In this document: piece after piece, positions 34,632 to 43,611 of the stretch
How the letters are laid out: each line of letters starts with the position of its first letter
Position numbering within the stretch: position 1 is the stretch's first letter
From: Microbacter margulisiae
Lineage (GTDB): Bacteria; Bacteroidota; Bacteroidia; Bacteroidales; Paludibacteraceae
Direction: 5' to 3'
Assembly: GCF_014192515.1 (NCBI RefSeq)
Contig: NZ_JACHYB010000002.1
Span: forward strand, 186,001 to 250,000
DNA: 64,000 nt
Notes under the pieces: model-generated
What the model was told of the DNA's origin: nothing
The model's input: the letters and a program-made list of their open reading frames with translations, nothing else
Database searches by the model: none
Position numbers and translations under genes: made by a program

Positions 34632-35934
34632 TGTCGTAAAGATGCATTTTGTTATAGAGCGTTTTGCGATCGATTTTCAACAACGTGGCAGCCAATGTTT
34701 TATTTCCTCTGGCTTTACGCAACGCATTCTCTATCTGCTCACGTTCATTGTCAGGTTGCAAAGCCAAATTTTCACTTACTGACGACGACGGAGCAAAAGC
34801 AGGAATATCCGAAGGCGCAATCATATCATTCGAAGCAAACAAAACCAGTCGCCTTACTGTATTACGCAATTCGCGAAGATTTCCACTCCAATGATGCCTT
34901 TCGAGCAAAGCCATCGCATCAGGTAAAAATCCTTTTACCGATTTTTCCAACTCCTCATTGGCCTGGCGTAGGAATTCGTTTGCAAAAATGGGAATATCTC
35001 CCTTGCGGTCACGGATAGGAGGAATAAAGAGAGAAAACTCATTCAGTCGATGATACAAATCCTCACGAAAACGACCTTCGGCAATAGCGGTACCCAAGTC
35101 TTCATTTGTAGCAGCAAGAATGCGTACATCTACTTTAATATCTTTCACGGATCCTACAGGACGCACCTTTTGTTCCTGTAGCGTACGTAACAATTGTACC
35201 TGTACATCATACGAAAGATTGCCCACCTCGTCCAAAAAGACGGTTCCTTGGTCGGCTTGCACAAAAACACCGGATTTGTCTTCTATTGCAGAAGTAAATG
35301 AACCTTTCAGATGCCCGAATAATTCGCTCGGGGCCAATTCACGGGATAAACTGCCGCAATCGACAGCAATAAAGGGTTTGTTCCGGCGTGGACTATTTTC
35401 GTGAATCATGCGTGCCGCATATTCTTTACCCGTACCGCTTTCGCCTACAATCAACACCGACATCCGCGTAGGAGCAACCTTCAGAATATGATCATACATT
35501 TGCTGGGCTTCCGGGCTTTTGCCCAAGATCATATTATTGACAATAGGCCCGGAAATCTTTGTAGAAGCAGGCTTCACCGAGAGAGCCTGTTCTATTTTAT
35601 CTTTCAGTATAGAAGGATTCATCGGTTTCTCCAGAAAATCTTCCGCACCAAGCTTTATCGCTGCGACCGCACTTTGGATTTCCGCATAACTAGTCATCAC
35701 AATAACCGGGATATTCATCTTCCGGTCACGCATCCAATGCAACAGCATAATCCCATCTCCATCGGGAAGGCGTAGATCGCTCAGCACCAAATGAACCTTT
35801 TTATGACTCAGTGTAACTTCTGCCGATGAAATATCGGAACATAATTCCGCTTCGAATCCAATACGAAGACACCACCTCTGTAACATAGTTCCAAAGGTGG
35901 TATCATCTTCAATTATAAGAATTGTCTGCTTCAT
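34621..35934 (-). CDS. Sigma-54-dependent response regulator (NtrC type)
   Basis: 437 aa. Receiver domain residues 1-120 (Asp10 and Asp11, phospho-acceptor Asp53 in 'LSDLRLPDGDG', Lys103). AAA+ domain from about 140, with Walker A 'GESGTGKE' (164-171) and Walker B 'VFLDE' (232-236). A Fis-type helix-turn-helix lies at the C-terminus ('IENALRKARGNKTLAATLLKIDRKTLYNKM'). The sigma-54 contact loop, normally GAFTGA, reads GSFTSA (211-216). The ATG at 35934 is chosen because the longer frame (35961) would start upstream of a -7 box at 35950-35943. Its 3' end overlaps that of the hybrid kinase by 11 bp. Confidence 0.93.
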   Translation of the reverse strand: MKQTILIIEDDTTFGTMLQRWCLRIGFEAELCSDISSAEVTLSHKKVHLVLSDLRLPDGDGIMLLHWMRDRKMNIPVIVMTSYAEIQSAVAAIKLGAEDFLEKPMNPSILKDKIEQALSVKPASTKISGPIVNNMILGKSPEAQQMYDHILKVAPTRMSVLIVGESGTGKEYAARMIHENSPRRNKPFIAVDCGSLSRELAPSELFGHLKGSFTSAIEDKSGVFVQADQGTVFLDEVGNLSYDVQVQLLRTLQEQKVRPVGSVKDIKVDVRILAATNEDLGTAIAEGRFREDLYHRLNEFSLFIPPIRDRKGDIPIFANEFLRQANEELEKSVKGFLPDAMALLERHHWSGNLRELRNTVRRLVLFASNDMIAPSDIPAFAPSSSVSENLALQPDNEREQIENALRKARGNKTLAATLLKIDRKTLYNKMHLYDIKF

Positions 35935-35942
35935 ACAGGGAA

Positions 35943-35950
35943 CAAAAATA
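35943..35950 (-). promoter_or_regulatory. -7 element of the response regulator gene
   Basis: TATTTTTG on the minus strand, ending 8 bases before the ATG at 35934. No clear -33 box was seen. As for the partner kinase, the predicted 5' leader is almost absent. Confidence 0.45.
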
Positions 35951-36030
35951 AACAATTTCACGGATATTTTTATTCTCCCGAAAACAGAATCGTTTATTAA
36001 TCAAATAACATCAATCTATTGTGCAAGAAA

Positions 36031-36924
36031 CTATATTTGAACAACCAGATACTTGGAAGCACTCCAGAATTTTGCAGGATTAGTGATCTCAATTGTAATC
36101 TTCTTATTGGCACTTCTTACCAGTTTATAACTATCGCTTGGATGCAGTGTCAGTATTTTTACCTTCTGGCTATTGGTCGGTATAGATGAGATACTCCTTA
36201 AATCAGCCTGAGTAAAGTATTTTGCCTCGAATGCATTAGCCGATAATTTCTTTGACTGGAAAAGTCCGCCACCTGTTACTATTTTCTCCTCTTTAAGTTG
36301 TTTTAATGTAGACACACAATACCATACGGTATGTAAATCAGCGTCCTGCCCTTTGATGGTTGAAGTTTGTTGTTCAATCATATTGTGTTGTTCAGCAATA
36401 TTCTTGCCCTGGTCTGCTACAGTAGTATTTAGCTCACTGATTTTAATATTTTTCTGGGCAAGCTCTGCTTGTAAGGATTGAATCTGAGCATTTTTTTCGG
36501 TCATTTCGCTTTGCAGGCGATTAATTGTTTCTTCCAATGCAGCATTAGCTTTCCCTCTTTTAGCAGCAAGACGTTTAAGAGCTTCAATTTTTGCGTTGGT
36601 TTGTTCCATGTCTTTTTTGATCTCCATCATCTGAGCCGCAACCTGTTCTTTTCTGCTCCTGGAACCTTCCACACCTTTGAGGTTCACCTTCATCTCACTT
36701 TCATTCTTATTGATTCTGGCAAATCCTGTTTCAATATCATTCAGAAATCCAAGTGTTTGATTGTAGGATGAATCAGAGTACTGGGTCTGCAAATTCAATG
36801 AATTCTGTAATGAATCCCGTTGTGCAACCATAGCTTTATATTTTGCCGAATGCTCGACACATGATACCGTTATTAGTGCAAGAACGGTAATAACTACATA
36901 AAATCTAATTGTTCTCATTTTCAT
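36031..36924 (-). CDS. Coiled-coil lipoprotein, unknown function
   Basis: 297 aa. Lipoprotein signal with the lipobox 'TVSC' (Cys at residue 22). Residues about 35-200 are a long coiled coil with a heptad-like pattern ('QMMEIKKDMEQTNAKIEALKRLA', 'INRLQSEMTEKNAQIQSLQAELAQKNIKISEL'). The C-terminal 100 residues form a separate domain ('VWYCVSTLKQLKEEKIVTGGGLFQSKKLSANAF', then strands ending 'PAKFWSASKYLVVQI'), a combination I have seen in Bacteroidota lipoproteins without known function. It could reach through the periplasm from the membrane. It is a single gene next to the two-component regulator. Confidence 0.8.
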   Translation of the reverse strand: MKMRTIRFYVVITVLALITVSCVEHSAKYKAMVAQRDSLQNSLNLQTQYSDSSYNQTLGFLNDIETGFARINKNESEMKVNLKGVEGSRSRKEQVAAQMMEIKKDMEQTNAKIEALKRLAAKRGKANAALEETINRLQSEMTEKNAQIQSLQAELAQKNIKISELNTTVADQGKNIAEQHNMIEQQTSTIKGQDADLHTVWYCVSTLKQLKEEKIVTGGGLFQSKKLSANAFEAKYFTQADLRSISSIPTNSQKVKILTLHPSDSYKLVRSANKKITIEITNPAKFWSASKYLVVQI

Positions 36925-37416
36925 GAATTTAATGGTTTGTAATATAGCTCAAACGCCGCAATCATTTTGCATCAACGCCTGTTAATTCAACATTCACACT
37001 CAGTTTTTCTGACACGTTAACTCCCTTGACGTTTCTGGTAGGATAACTTATTATCTTGTAAAAATACGTAGTAATCTGGACTGAATACTAAATCAGGAGA
37101 AATGCCAATTTCTTATTACACATATTACAAAAATTATGCCATTACACATATTCATCTACAAAACAAATAGTTAATATTTTTACATACTGTAGAAAACTGT
37201 AGAGACTCTGGGGAAAACATGTAGAAAGTGGCCCTTACAAGTTGAAACACATTAAAAAAGTAGAATTTGAATGAGAAAAACAAGATAACGTAATCCATTC
37301 AGGTGCAAGAAATGTTTTTATTTGCGACAGCGAGTAAGCCAAGCATTAGACTAATTTTGCCCAATCAACGTCATAACCAAAAACGAACAAACAAATTTAT
37401 AATATACAAGAAAGAA
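36925..37416. other. Intergenic region left of the ISAon1-type element
   Basis: About 490 bp, AT-rich, with no gene. It holds a few short repeats of CTGTAGA near 37186-37202. It ends with AGAAAGAA (37409-37416), the left copy of the 8-bp target duplication of the adjacent IS. Confidence 0.5.
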
Positions 37417-37467
37417 GGATCAATCGGGAAAGTTGTGTTAGAGGATAAAAAATGATAATTTTGTTTC

Positions 37468-37857
37468 ATGGAAAAAGAGACAGAATTAAAGTCAGCGGAA
37501 CATCAGTTGTTGGAGTTAATATTGCCAGAAGGGATTCTGGAGTATTTTGAAATAAAATCAGTTAGGAACATTGGGATAGGTTATGCGGTTTATCTTGAAG
37601 AAAAGCCTGATATTCCTTCAGAGTATGCAGGAGAACCTCTTCGTTGTCATGGCTTTCATCAGGAACAAACCATACATGATTTTCCAATACGAGGAAAGGT
37701 ATTTGATTTGAAGATTAAGTGTCGAAGGTGGTTGAATGCCAATACAAACCAAGTGGTTAGCCGAAATTGGGAACTTACGGCAAAAGGAACGCGATTTACA
37801 CAGGAATTCGCGGCTTTTTTAAAAGAATTACCTGGATACTCATCCCATAAGTGCTAA
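37468..37857 (+). CDS. ISAon1-type transposase N-terminal region protein
   Basis: 129 aa. It corresponds to the separately encoded N-terminal part of ISAon1-family transposases: 'YFEIKSVRNIGIGYAVYLEEKP', a proline-rich loop, and a short basic region with 'KVFDLKIKCRRWLN', which in ISL3-like enzymes precedes the DDE core and helps bind the ends. It ends 'SSHKC' at a TAA (37855-37857). The sequence in the next frame continues the protein family, so a frameshift into the second frame is likely. Confidence 0.85.
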   Translation: MEKETELKSAEHQLLELILPEGILEYFEIKSVRNIGIGYAVYLEEKPDIPSEYAGEPLRCHGFHQEQTIHDFPIRGKVFDLKIKCRRWLNANTNQVVSRNWELTAKGTRFTQEFAAFLKELPGYSSHKC

Positions 37858-37867
37858 ATCCCTTGCA

Positions 37868-38815
37868 GTGGATTATTATCTGGATGGCAAGCAGTTGCAA
37901 GAGCAATACAAGGACTATCTGAGTGATTATCATCAGTGGGATCAAAAATCTCATGCTCACCAATGGCTGCTTTATCCGGATAATGTAGGCCGTTTCTTAA
38001 GTATAGATGAAACCAGCTTGTCTAACGGAGAACTATATACTATTGTCACCAACAAAGCGGCAAAAGGAGGTAAAGGAACCATTGTTGCTATGGTTCGGGG
38101 AACTAAGGCAGAGGATATTGTCGCGGTTCTCAACAAGCTGCCAAAGCGTGTCAGGTGGAAAGTCCGGGAAGTTACCATGGATATGGCAGCCAATATGGAA
38201 TACGTGATCAAAATTTGCTTTCCCCAAGCCGGTAGAGTGACCGACAGGTTTCATGTTCAACAGTTGGCTTATGATGCCGTTCAGGAACTCAGAATTAAAC
38301 ATCGTTGGAATGCACTGGACAGGGAAACGATCGATATGGCATTAGCGAAAGCCTGCGGAAGGAAATACAATCCACCGGTTCTGGCAAACGGAGACACTCT
38401 CAAGCAACTACTGGCGCGTAGCAGATATTTGTTGTTTAAGAAACCCACAGCATGGACATATTCTCAGAAAACAAGAGCTGAAATTCTTTTTGAACTGTAT
38501 CCTGACCTAAAGAAAGCATATCATTTTTCCTTGCAATTGGGGGCTATTTACCATCAAACAAAAGACAAAGGAGTAGCTTTTGCTAAACTGGCACAGTGGT
38601 ATGATAGGGTTGATAACTCAGGTATTTTGTCATTTGGAAGCATCACCAGAACCATTCAATCACATTATTTGACAATCCTGAATTATTTTAATCACAGAAG
38701 TACAAATGCTTCTGCAGAATCATTCAATGCCAAAATCAAAGCTTTTAGGGCATCTTTCAGAGGCGTGAGAGATGTGAATTTTTTCCTTTTCAGACTAACA
38801 AAAATTTATGCTTAA
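37868..38815 (+). CDS. ISAon1-type transposase, catalytic part
   Basis: 315 aa from a GTG; the frame is open from 37823 with no ATG before it. DDE transposase (DDE_Tnp_ISL3 type): first Asp in 'FLSIDETSLSNGELY', second in 'RVTDRFHVQQLAYDAVQ', Glu in 'NASAESFNAKIKAFR'. The residues just upstream of the GTG in this frame ('YLDTHPISAKSLA') look like transposase sequence, which argues for synthesis as a fusion by a +1 (or -2) frameshift between 37823 and 37857 rather than a separate start. Confidence 0.88.
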   Translation: MDYYLDGKQLQEQYKDYLSDYHQWDQKSHAHQWLLYPDNVGRFLSIDETSLSNGELYTIVTNKAAKGGKGTIVAMVRGTKAEDIVAVLNKLPKRVRWKVREVTMDMAANMEYVIKICFPQAGRVTDRFHVQQLAYDAVQELRIKHRWNALDRETIDMALAKACGRKYNPPVLANGDTLKQLLARSRYLLFKKPTAWTYSQKTRAEILFELYPDLKKAYHFSLQLGAIYHQTKDKGVAFAKLAQWYDRVDNSGILSFGSITRTIQSHYLTILNYFNHRSTNASAESFNAKIKAFRASFRGVRDVNFFLFRLTKIYA

Positions 38816-38877
38816 TCAACAAAAACACAACTTTCCCGATTGATCCAGAAAGAATGGAGGAAGGCATGAAACGAAGA

Positions 38878-38908
38878 CAAAAAAGAGAGGTCTTATCAGA
38901 CCTCTCTT
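38878..38908 (-). terminator. Terminator of tRNA-Asp
   Basis: An 11-bp stem, 38898-38908 with 38883-38893, loop of 4. On the minus strand it is followed by seven T residues (A run at 38878-38884). It begins 12 bases after the tRNA 3' end. The ISAon1-type element ends 32 bp beyond. Confidence 0.9.
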
Positions 38909-38919
38909 AAAATATTTTG

Positions 38920-38993
38920 CGGTATGGACGGGACTCGAACCCGCGACCCCCTGCGTGACAGGCAGGTATTCTAACCAGCTGAACTACCACACC
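38920..38993 (-). tRNA. tRNA-Asp (GTC)
   Basis: 74 nt cloverleaf on the minus strand. The acceptor GGTGTGG pairs with CCATACC, with a G discriminator base. The D arm contains 'AGCTGGTTAGA', the anticodon stem CCTGC/GCAGG carries the loop with GTC, and the T arm is 'GCGGGTTCGAGTCCCGT'. CCA is not encoded. It is a single tRNA gene with a consensus promoter and a strong terminator. Confidence 0.97.
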
Positions 38994-39026
38994 ATGTTTA
39001 ATCTGCAATTGCTCTCAATTGCCGTG

Positions 39027-39057
39027 CAAAGATACAGCTATTTTCGATATCTCCAAA
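39027..39057 (-). promoter_or_regulatory. Promoter of tRNA-Asp
   Basis: On the minus strand TTTG (39057-39054), 19 bp, TATCTTTG (39034-39027): a full match to the Bacteroidetes consensus. Transcription would start about 28 bases before the mature tRNA 5' end. Confidence 0.85.
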
Positions 39058-39140
39058 GCCTCAACATAAAATTTTCACACATTGTCCCGGCGCGATGACT
39101 AACTGGTTTTGAATGAGACTGTTTTTAGACTATCTCTTTT

Positions 39141-39836
39141 TCAAAAAGCAACATGGACATGGAGAGCAATCCACATAAAGCAACAAACAAAAATCAAGGA
39201 CGGAAGCATATTCATCACTCTCAGTTTCTTTATTTCTAAAATATTAATTGCTAACCCAATGAGCAAAATTCCACCGGTTGCAGTAAGTTCGTTAATGATG
39301 AGCATGGAAAAATGAGCACCGAAGAAATAGGCAAGAAATGTAAGGCTACCCTGAAAAATAACTAGTGGAATTGCAGTCAAAGGAATGCTGACTCCAAATC
39401 CTGCTGCTAAAAGAATGGAAGAAAATCCATCCATGATGGATTTGGTGAAGAGTAAATCATGCCCCTGCCCCAATCCTTCCTGAATAGAACCAATCACGGT
39501 CATCGATCCGATACAGTACAACAAAAAAGCAGTTATCAGCCCTTCTGCGAATTTATCGTTCCCAACTTTCAGGTGTATTCTGACATAGTGCCCCAGTTGT
39601 GCCACCTTTTCATCGAGATGCATAGACTCTCCCACCAGCGCCCCAACAATTAACGAAAGAATCAACACAATAACATGTTCGCTTTGCAAAGCCATTTTCA
39701 CACCTAACATCAAGGTAAATAAACCAATAGCCTGAAAGAAAACAGTTGACAGACGATGCGAAATATGCCGCTTGAGCAACAACCCAAGGATGCCGCCAAC
39801 AATCACAGTTGCTGCGTTTACCCAGGTTCCAATCAT
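39141..39836 (-). CDS. DUF554 family membrane protein
   Basis: 231 aa, with six or seven predicted transmembrane helices. '[25 protein letters not shown]' at the N-terminus and '[46 protein letters not shown]' in the middle are typical of DUF554 (YdfK/YqgA), a family of proposed but unproven inner-membrane transporters. Its ATG overlaps the dxs stop codon (ATGA), so it is translationally coupled to dxs. The functional link to isoprenoid synthesis is not known. Confidence 0.92.
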   Translation of the reverse strand: MIGTWVNAATVIVGGILGLLLKRHISHRLSTVFFQAIGLFTLMLGVKMALQSEHVIVLILSLIVGALVGESMHLDEKVAQLGHYVRIHLKVGNDKFAEGLITAFLLYCIGSMTVIGSIQEGLGQGHDLLFTKSIMDGFSSILLAAGFGVSIPLTAIPLVIFQGSLTFLAYFFGAHFSMLIINELTATGGILLIGLAINILEIKKLRVMNMLPSLIFVCCFMWIALHVHVAF

Positions 39837-41737
39837 TGTGTCAGGACGTTTAGCAAAATCTGTTTAATTCCCTCGTGATCCATATGAATGGAGTGATAAA
39901 GCTCGGCAGGTTGTCCTTGTTCAATAAACTGATCGGGAATTCCAATCCGTTTGATGATGAGAGAATAGCCATGGTCACTCATAAATTCGACAACCGCACT
40001 CCCAAAGCCACCGGAGAGAACGCCATCCTCAACAGTAACCACTTTTTTGAAGTTTTTCCCTACATAATGTAGAATTTCTTCATCTATCGGCTTCAAAAAA
40101 CGCATATCGGCATGAGCAATAGCAACCTTATGCTGTTTCTCAATTTCAGTAATCGCTCCGGCAACCACATTCCCGATTGGCCCCAGGGATAGAATAGCCA
40201 TATCTTTCCCTTCCTTCAACCAACGGCCTTTGCCGATGGCAATTTCTTCAAAAGGTTTCTGCCAATCCACCAGAACGCCATTCCCACGTGGATACCGAAT
40301 CACAAAGGTGCTGTTTTCGGGAAGCTGTGCAGTATACATGAGGTTACGCAATTCAGTTTCATTCAACGGTGAAGATATGGTTAAATTTGGGACGCACCTG
40401 AAATAAGCCAAATCGAATACACCATGATGGGTAGCTCCGTCAGCACCTACCAGACCTGCCCTGTCAACACAAAAAACAACGGGAAGATTTTGCAAGGCGA
40501 CATCGTGAATCACATTATCATAAGCCCGTTGCATAAATGTGGAATAGATATTGCAGAAAGGTTGGAGACCTTCAGTAGCCAATCCTGCAGAAAATGTAAC
40601 AGCATGTCCTTCGGCAATTCCTACATCAAAAACACGATGCGGCATTTTCTCAATCATAAAATGCAGGGATGAACCACTGATCATAGCAGGTGTCACAGCG
40701 ACAATACGATCATTCATTTCGGCAAGCTCAAGTACAGTTTTTCCAAAAACATCCTGAAACAAAGGAGGCTCTTTATCTCCATTATGCCGGATACGTTCGC
40801 CTGTTTCAATATTGAATTTACCCGGAGCATGCCATTCTGTAGCAGCATTCTCGGCAGGCTTATATCCTTTCCCTTTTTTAGTGACAATATGTAGAACCTT
40901 CGGCCCGTTGAAATCTTTGATTTCGCTCAAAATACGAATCAGGTTAATTACATCATGTCCATCGATAGGTCCAAAATAACGAATATGCATTCCTTCAAAA
41001 ATATTATTCTGACGGGCAAGAAGTAATTTAATCTGATTACCAATACTGGTAATTTTGTGTTTTTTCTTCGTATTTAGAATATTCCTTTGCTCCAGAAACG
41101 CAGCTGCTTTAAAACGGATTTTATTATACGTGCGCGATGTAGTGAAATTCACCAGATATTGACTGATTCCTCCTTTTACGGGATCAATCGCTATTTGATT
41201 ATCATTGAGAATAATGAGCAAGTTATTCGGATTGATCGAAGCATTGTTCAATCCTTCGAAAGCAAGACCTCCGGTAAGCGATCCATCGCCGATAACAGCG
41301 ACAACATGACGATTGGATTCATGTTTCAATGATGATGCTACCGACATGCCCAATCCGGCAGATATCGAAGTGGATGCATGCCCTACTCCAAAAGCATCGT
41401 AAGGACTCTCACTTCGTTTAGGAAATCCACTGATTCCCTGAAATTGGCGATTGGTATGAAACACATCCCGGCGACCCGTCAATATTTTATGGACGTAAGC
41501 CTGGTGCCCGACATCCCATACAATACGATCGTAGGGAGTCTGAAATACATAATGAAGCGCCACGGTAAGCTCAACCACCCCTAAACTGGCAGCAAAATGG
41601 CCCGGATTTTTCGAAAGGGAATCAATGATAAAACATCGTAATTCATCACAAATAACAGGCATTTCTTCCAGGGTGTGTTTTTTTAGATCGTCAGGAGAAT
41701 TAATCGAGTTAAGTAATGGATATGAATATATTGACAT
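39833..41737 (-). CDS. dxs: 1-deoxy-D-xylulose-5-phosphate synthase
   Basis: 634 aa, thiamine-diphosphate enzyme condensing pyruvate with glyceraldehyde 3-phosphate, first step of the MEP isoprenoid pathway. The N-terminal part carries '[19 protein letters not shown]' and the ThDP motif '[22 protein letters not shown]' through 'NDNQIAI'. The middle has '[11 protein letters not shown]', and the transketolase-like pyrimidine domain follows ('[50 protein letters not shown]'). It has its own promoter and is coupled to the DUF554 gene downstream. Confidence 0.97.
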   Translation of the reverse strand: MSIYSYPLLNSINSPDDLKKHTLEEMPVICDELRCFIIDSLSKNPGHFAASLGVVELTVALHYVFQTPYDRIVWDVGHQAYVHKILTGRRDVFHTNRQFQGISGFPKRSESPYDAFGVGHASTSISAGLGMSVASSLKHESNRHVVAVIGDGSLTGGLAFEGLNNASINPNNLLIILNDNQIAIDPVKGGISQYLVNFTTSRTYNKIRFKAAAFLEQRNILNTKKKHKITSIGNQIKLLLARQNNIFEGMHIRYFGPIDGHDVINLIRILSEIKDFNGPKVLHIVTKKGKGYKPAENAATEWHAPGKFNIETGERIRHNGDKEPPLFQDVFGKTVLELAEMNDRIVAVTPAMISGSSLHFMIEKMPHRVFDVGIAEGHAVTFSAGLATEGLQPFCNIYSTFMQRAYDNVIHDVALQNLPVVFCVDRAGLVGADGATHHGVFDLAYFRCVPNLTISSPLNETELRNLMYTAQLPENSTFVIRYPRGNGVLVDWQKPFEEIAIGKGRWLKEGKDMAILSLGPIGNVVAGAITEIEKQHKVAIAHADMRFLKPIDEEILHYVGKNFKKVVTVEDGVLSGGFGSAVVEFMSDHGYSLIIKRIGIPDQFIEQGQPAELYHSIHMDHEGIKQILLNVLTQ

Positions 41738-41818
41738 ATTTACTTCAGCTTTTTACAGTATAACGAATCGTGTTCGTAATTTTTCAGCGAAGATAGTTTG
41801 AAATTTGCTCTTTGCCAA

Positions 41819-41851
41819 CAAAAGTACTCTTATGATGTGATTTTTAGCAAA
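41819..41851 (-). promoter_or_regulatory. Promoter of dxs
   Basis: On the minus strand TTTG (41851-41848), 21 bp, TACTTTTG (41826-41819). Predicted leader about 75 nt. Confidence 0.75.
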
Positions 41852-41983
41852 GCCTCATTACGTAATTGTTTCTCTGGATGAAGGGAATAACAGAAGCAAT
41901 GCCTCTTCTGAAGGCTATATGATTTATCTAAAATCCGTCACCGGGCACAAAATGCATATTACTGCGAACGGATATACAAATCA

Positions 41984-43264
41984 TTATGGTTTCGGCTTTA
42001 AAAATTCTTCTTTGTATTTGGTCTGTAACGCGCTGGCACGAATCAGACACTGAGGATTGTGTACATCAATAAGTTTGGGACTGAGTTTGGGAATTAGGAT
42101 ATGCATACCTGCTCCGATATGGTCAGGATTTGCAATTTTTTGCTTATTGGCTGCGTAGATATAAACCCAAAAAAGTTTGCTCCCATAATATTTCAATGCC
42201 AGAAGCGTAAGCCGTGAACCTTCAGTAAATGTCACCACAGTCAGTGTATCATTATACATGCCTGATTTCTTTATCTGATGAGCATTGGAAGATTTTGGGG
42301 AAATATTCTCAATCTTCGGGTTTGAAGCCACTTGAAAAGAATTTTTTGCTAATGTATTTGTTGAATTCACAGGTTGAACACTTTGAACTGATGATGTCTT
42401 TAAAGGAACCTTATTGGCACGATTCATAATAAAGAAAACATAATAGATCGGCACGCAAACTACGACTAAAAAGGCCAATACAACGGAAAATACAATCCAA
42501 CGTCTTACGTTGCGAGGAGTTTCCTTTCGCATACGTTCCAGAACAATAGGCTCTTCTTCGGGGAAAAAAGCATGTTGTTTATGTTCTTTCACCATAATTT
42601 CAGGTGCTGCTGCTGTCTCCGGCTCTGGTGTTGATGCTAATGCTGAAACTATCGACGGTTCTTCTGTTTCCTTTAATTCTTCTTCTGATATTCCTTTTGA
42701 ATCCTCTTTTAGGGTTTCTTCGGGTTCTTCCGCTGATGTTATTTCTGATTCCTGAATTTCAGAAACCAAAATTTCCGCTGGCTGTTCCAGTTCAGTTTCT
42801 CTTTCTATCACAGGCGCTTCATGAGGGCTAATCTGCTGTAAGTCACATATAATACTCATAATTTCTTCAGCCTGGTCCGAAAAGCGTTTCATCCGTAGTT
42901 CCTCGTCTTCCATCCACGTATCACTTCCAACGCCTTCTTCTTGATCAAGAACAACCGGATCAAGATGTTCAAACGGTTGGTTGACAACGTCACGAATCGC
43001 TTTATCGGGGACAAAAGTAATTTTGTTATGACCAGCTATTTCATATTTTTCACCGGTTTGCACATTGACACTCATTCTACTTTGGTGCCACTCAATCTTA
43101 AACACACCCAGCCCTTTGACCTTGACTTCCTTGTCACGTAACAGTGCTTCATAAATGACCGAAAACAACTGTTGCACAAAAGCTGTAGCTGCTTTTTTGG
43201 TAATTCCTTGTTGTTGGGCTAGTAAAGTAGCAATGTCGGAAGCCATTTTTTTTTCGTTACTCAT
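41984..43264 (-). CDS. HU-domain protein with transmembrane segment and LysM domain
   Basis: 426 aa. Residues 1-95 are an HU/IHF-like DNA-binding fold ('MASDIATLLAQQQGITKKAATAFVQQLFSVIYEALLRDKEVKVKGLGVFKIEWH'), with the arm region 'VNVQTGEKYEIAGHNKITFVPDKAIRDVVN'. Residues 100-250 are acidic and Glu-rich, probably disordered. A strong transmembrane helix follows at about 257-280 ('WIVFSVVLAFLVVVCVPIYYVFFI'). The C-terminus has a LysM-like fold ('LTVVTFTEGSRLTLLALKYYGSKLFWVYIYAANKQKI...GMHILIPKL'). With HU inside and LysM outside, it could tie DNA to the cell wall. The start overlaps the preceding HU gene by 8 bp. Confidence 0.88.
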   Translation of the reverse strand: MSNEKKMASDIATLLAQQQGITKKAATAFVQQLFSVIYEALLRDKEVKVKGLGVFKIEWHQSRMSVNVQTGEKYEIAGHNKITFVPDKAIRDVVNQPFEHLDPVVLDQEEGVGSDTWMEDEELRMKRFSDQAEEIMSIICDLQQISPHEAPVIERETELEQPAEILVSEIQESEITSAEEPEETLKEDSKGISEEELKETEEPSIVSALASTPEPETAAAPEIMVKEHKQHAFFPEEEPIVLERMRKETPRNVRRWIVFSVVLAFLVVVCVPIYYVFFIMNRANKVPLKTSSVQSVQPVNSTNTLAKNSFQVASNPKIENISPKSSNAHQIKKSGMYNDTLTVVTFTEGSRLTLLALKYYGSKLFWVYIYAANKQKIANPDHIGAGMHILIPKLSPKLIDVHNPQCLIRASALQTKYKEEFLKPKP

Positions 43265-43547
43265 GATCTGGCACCTCCTTTGCCTTTTCTTTTAAGATTT
43301 GACTCGGTTTGAATACACATACCTGTTTCGGAGGAATTAAGGTGCGGACTTTTGTGCGAGGATTAACAGACACCCGCTCTTCTTTTCGATGGGCTTCAAA
43401 CGTTCCAAATCCTTGCAGATGAATGGCATTTCCTTGACTCATTTCTCCAGCCATTTGCTTAAAGGTCAATTCAAGCATATCAGAAACTTCCTTTTCCGAC
43501 AAAGAGAGTTTGTCCGATAAATCAGCAATCAATTCTTTGTGTGTCAT
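43257..43547 (-). CDS. HU/IHF family DNA-binding protein
   Basis: 96 aa, nucleoid-associated DNA-bending protein. It has the full HU pattern: 'LSLSEKEVSDMLELTFKQMAGEMSQGNAIHLQGFGTFEAHRKEERVSVNPRTK', where 'GFGTFE' and 'R-x-NPRT' mark the beta-arm that inserts into the minor groove. 64 bp after rimO and overlapping the HU/LysM gene by 8 bp, so the two HU-like proteins are translationally coupled and could form mixed dimers. Confidence 0.93.
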   Translation of the reverse strand: MTHKELIADLSDKLSLSEKEVSDMLELTFKQMAGEMSQGNAIHLQGFGTFEAHRKEERVSVNPRTKVRTLIPPKQVCVFKPSQILKEKAKEVPDHE

Positions 43548-43611
43548 AATTCAGCGTATTAAAAGATTGATGAATGGCTATGACTATATATTGTTCGATC
43601 TTTGCCATGTG

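Larger units (their letters stand above)
37417..38845 (+). mobile_element. ISAon1-type element (ISL3-like), complete, 1,429 bp
   Basis: Perfect 23-bp terminal inverted repeats, 37417-37439 and 38823-38845, beginning GGATCAATCGGGAAAG. They are flanked by perfect 8-bp direct repeats AGAAAGAA (37409-37416 and 38846-38853), the duplication length of the ISL3 family. It has two plus-strand frames. It landed a few tens of bases downstream of the tRNA-Asp terminator. Both ends being perfect suggests a recent arrival. Confidence 0.95.

Noticed and set aside
37218..37240. Sigma-54 type promoter (GTGGCCC...TTGAA) near the two-component genes
   Set aside because: The spacing between the GG and GC equivalents is 12 rather than 10 bp and the GC is absent.
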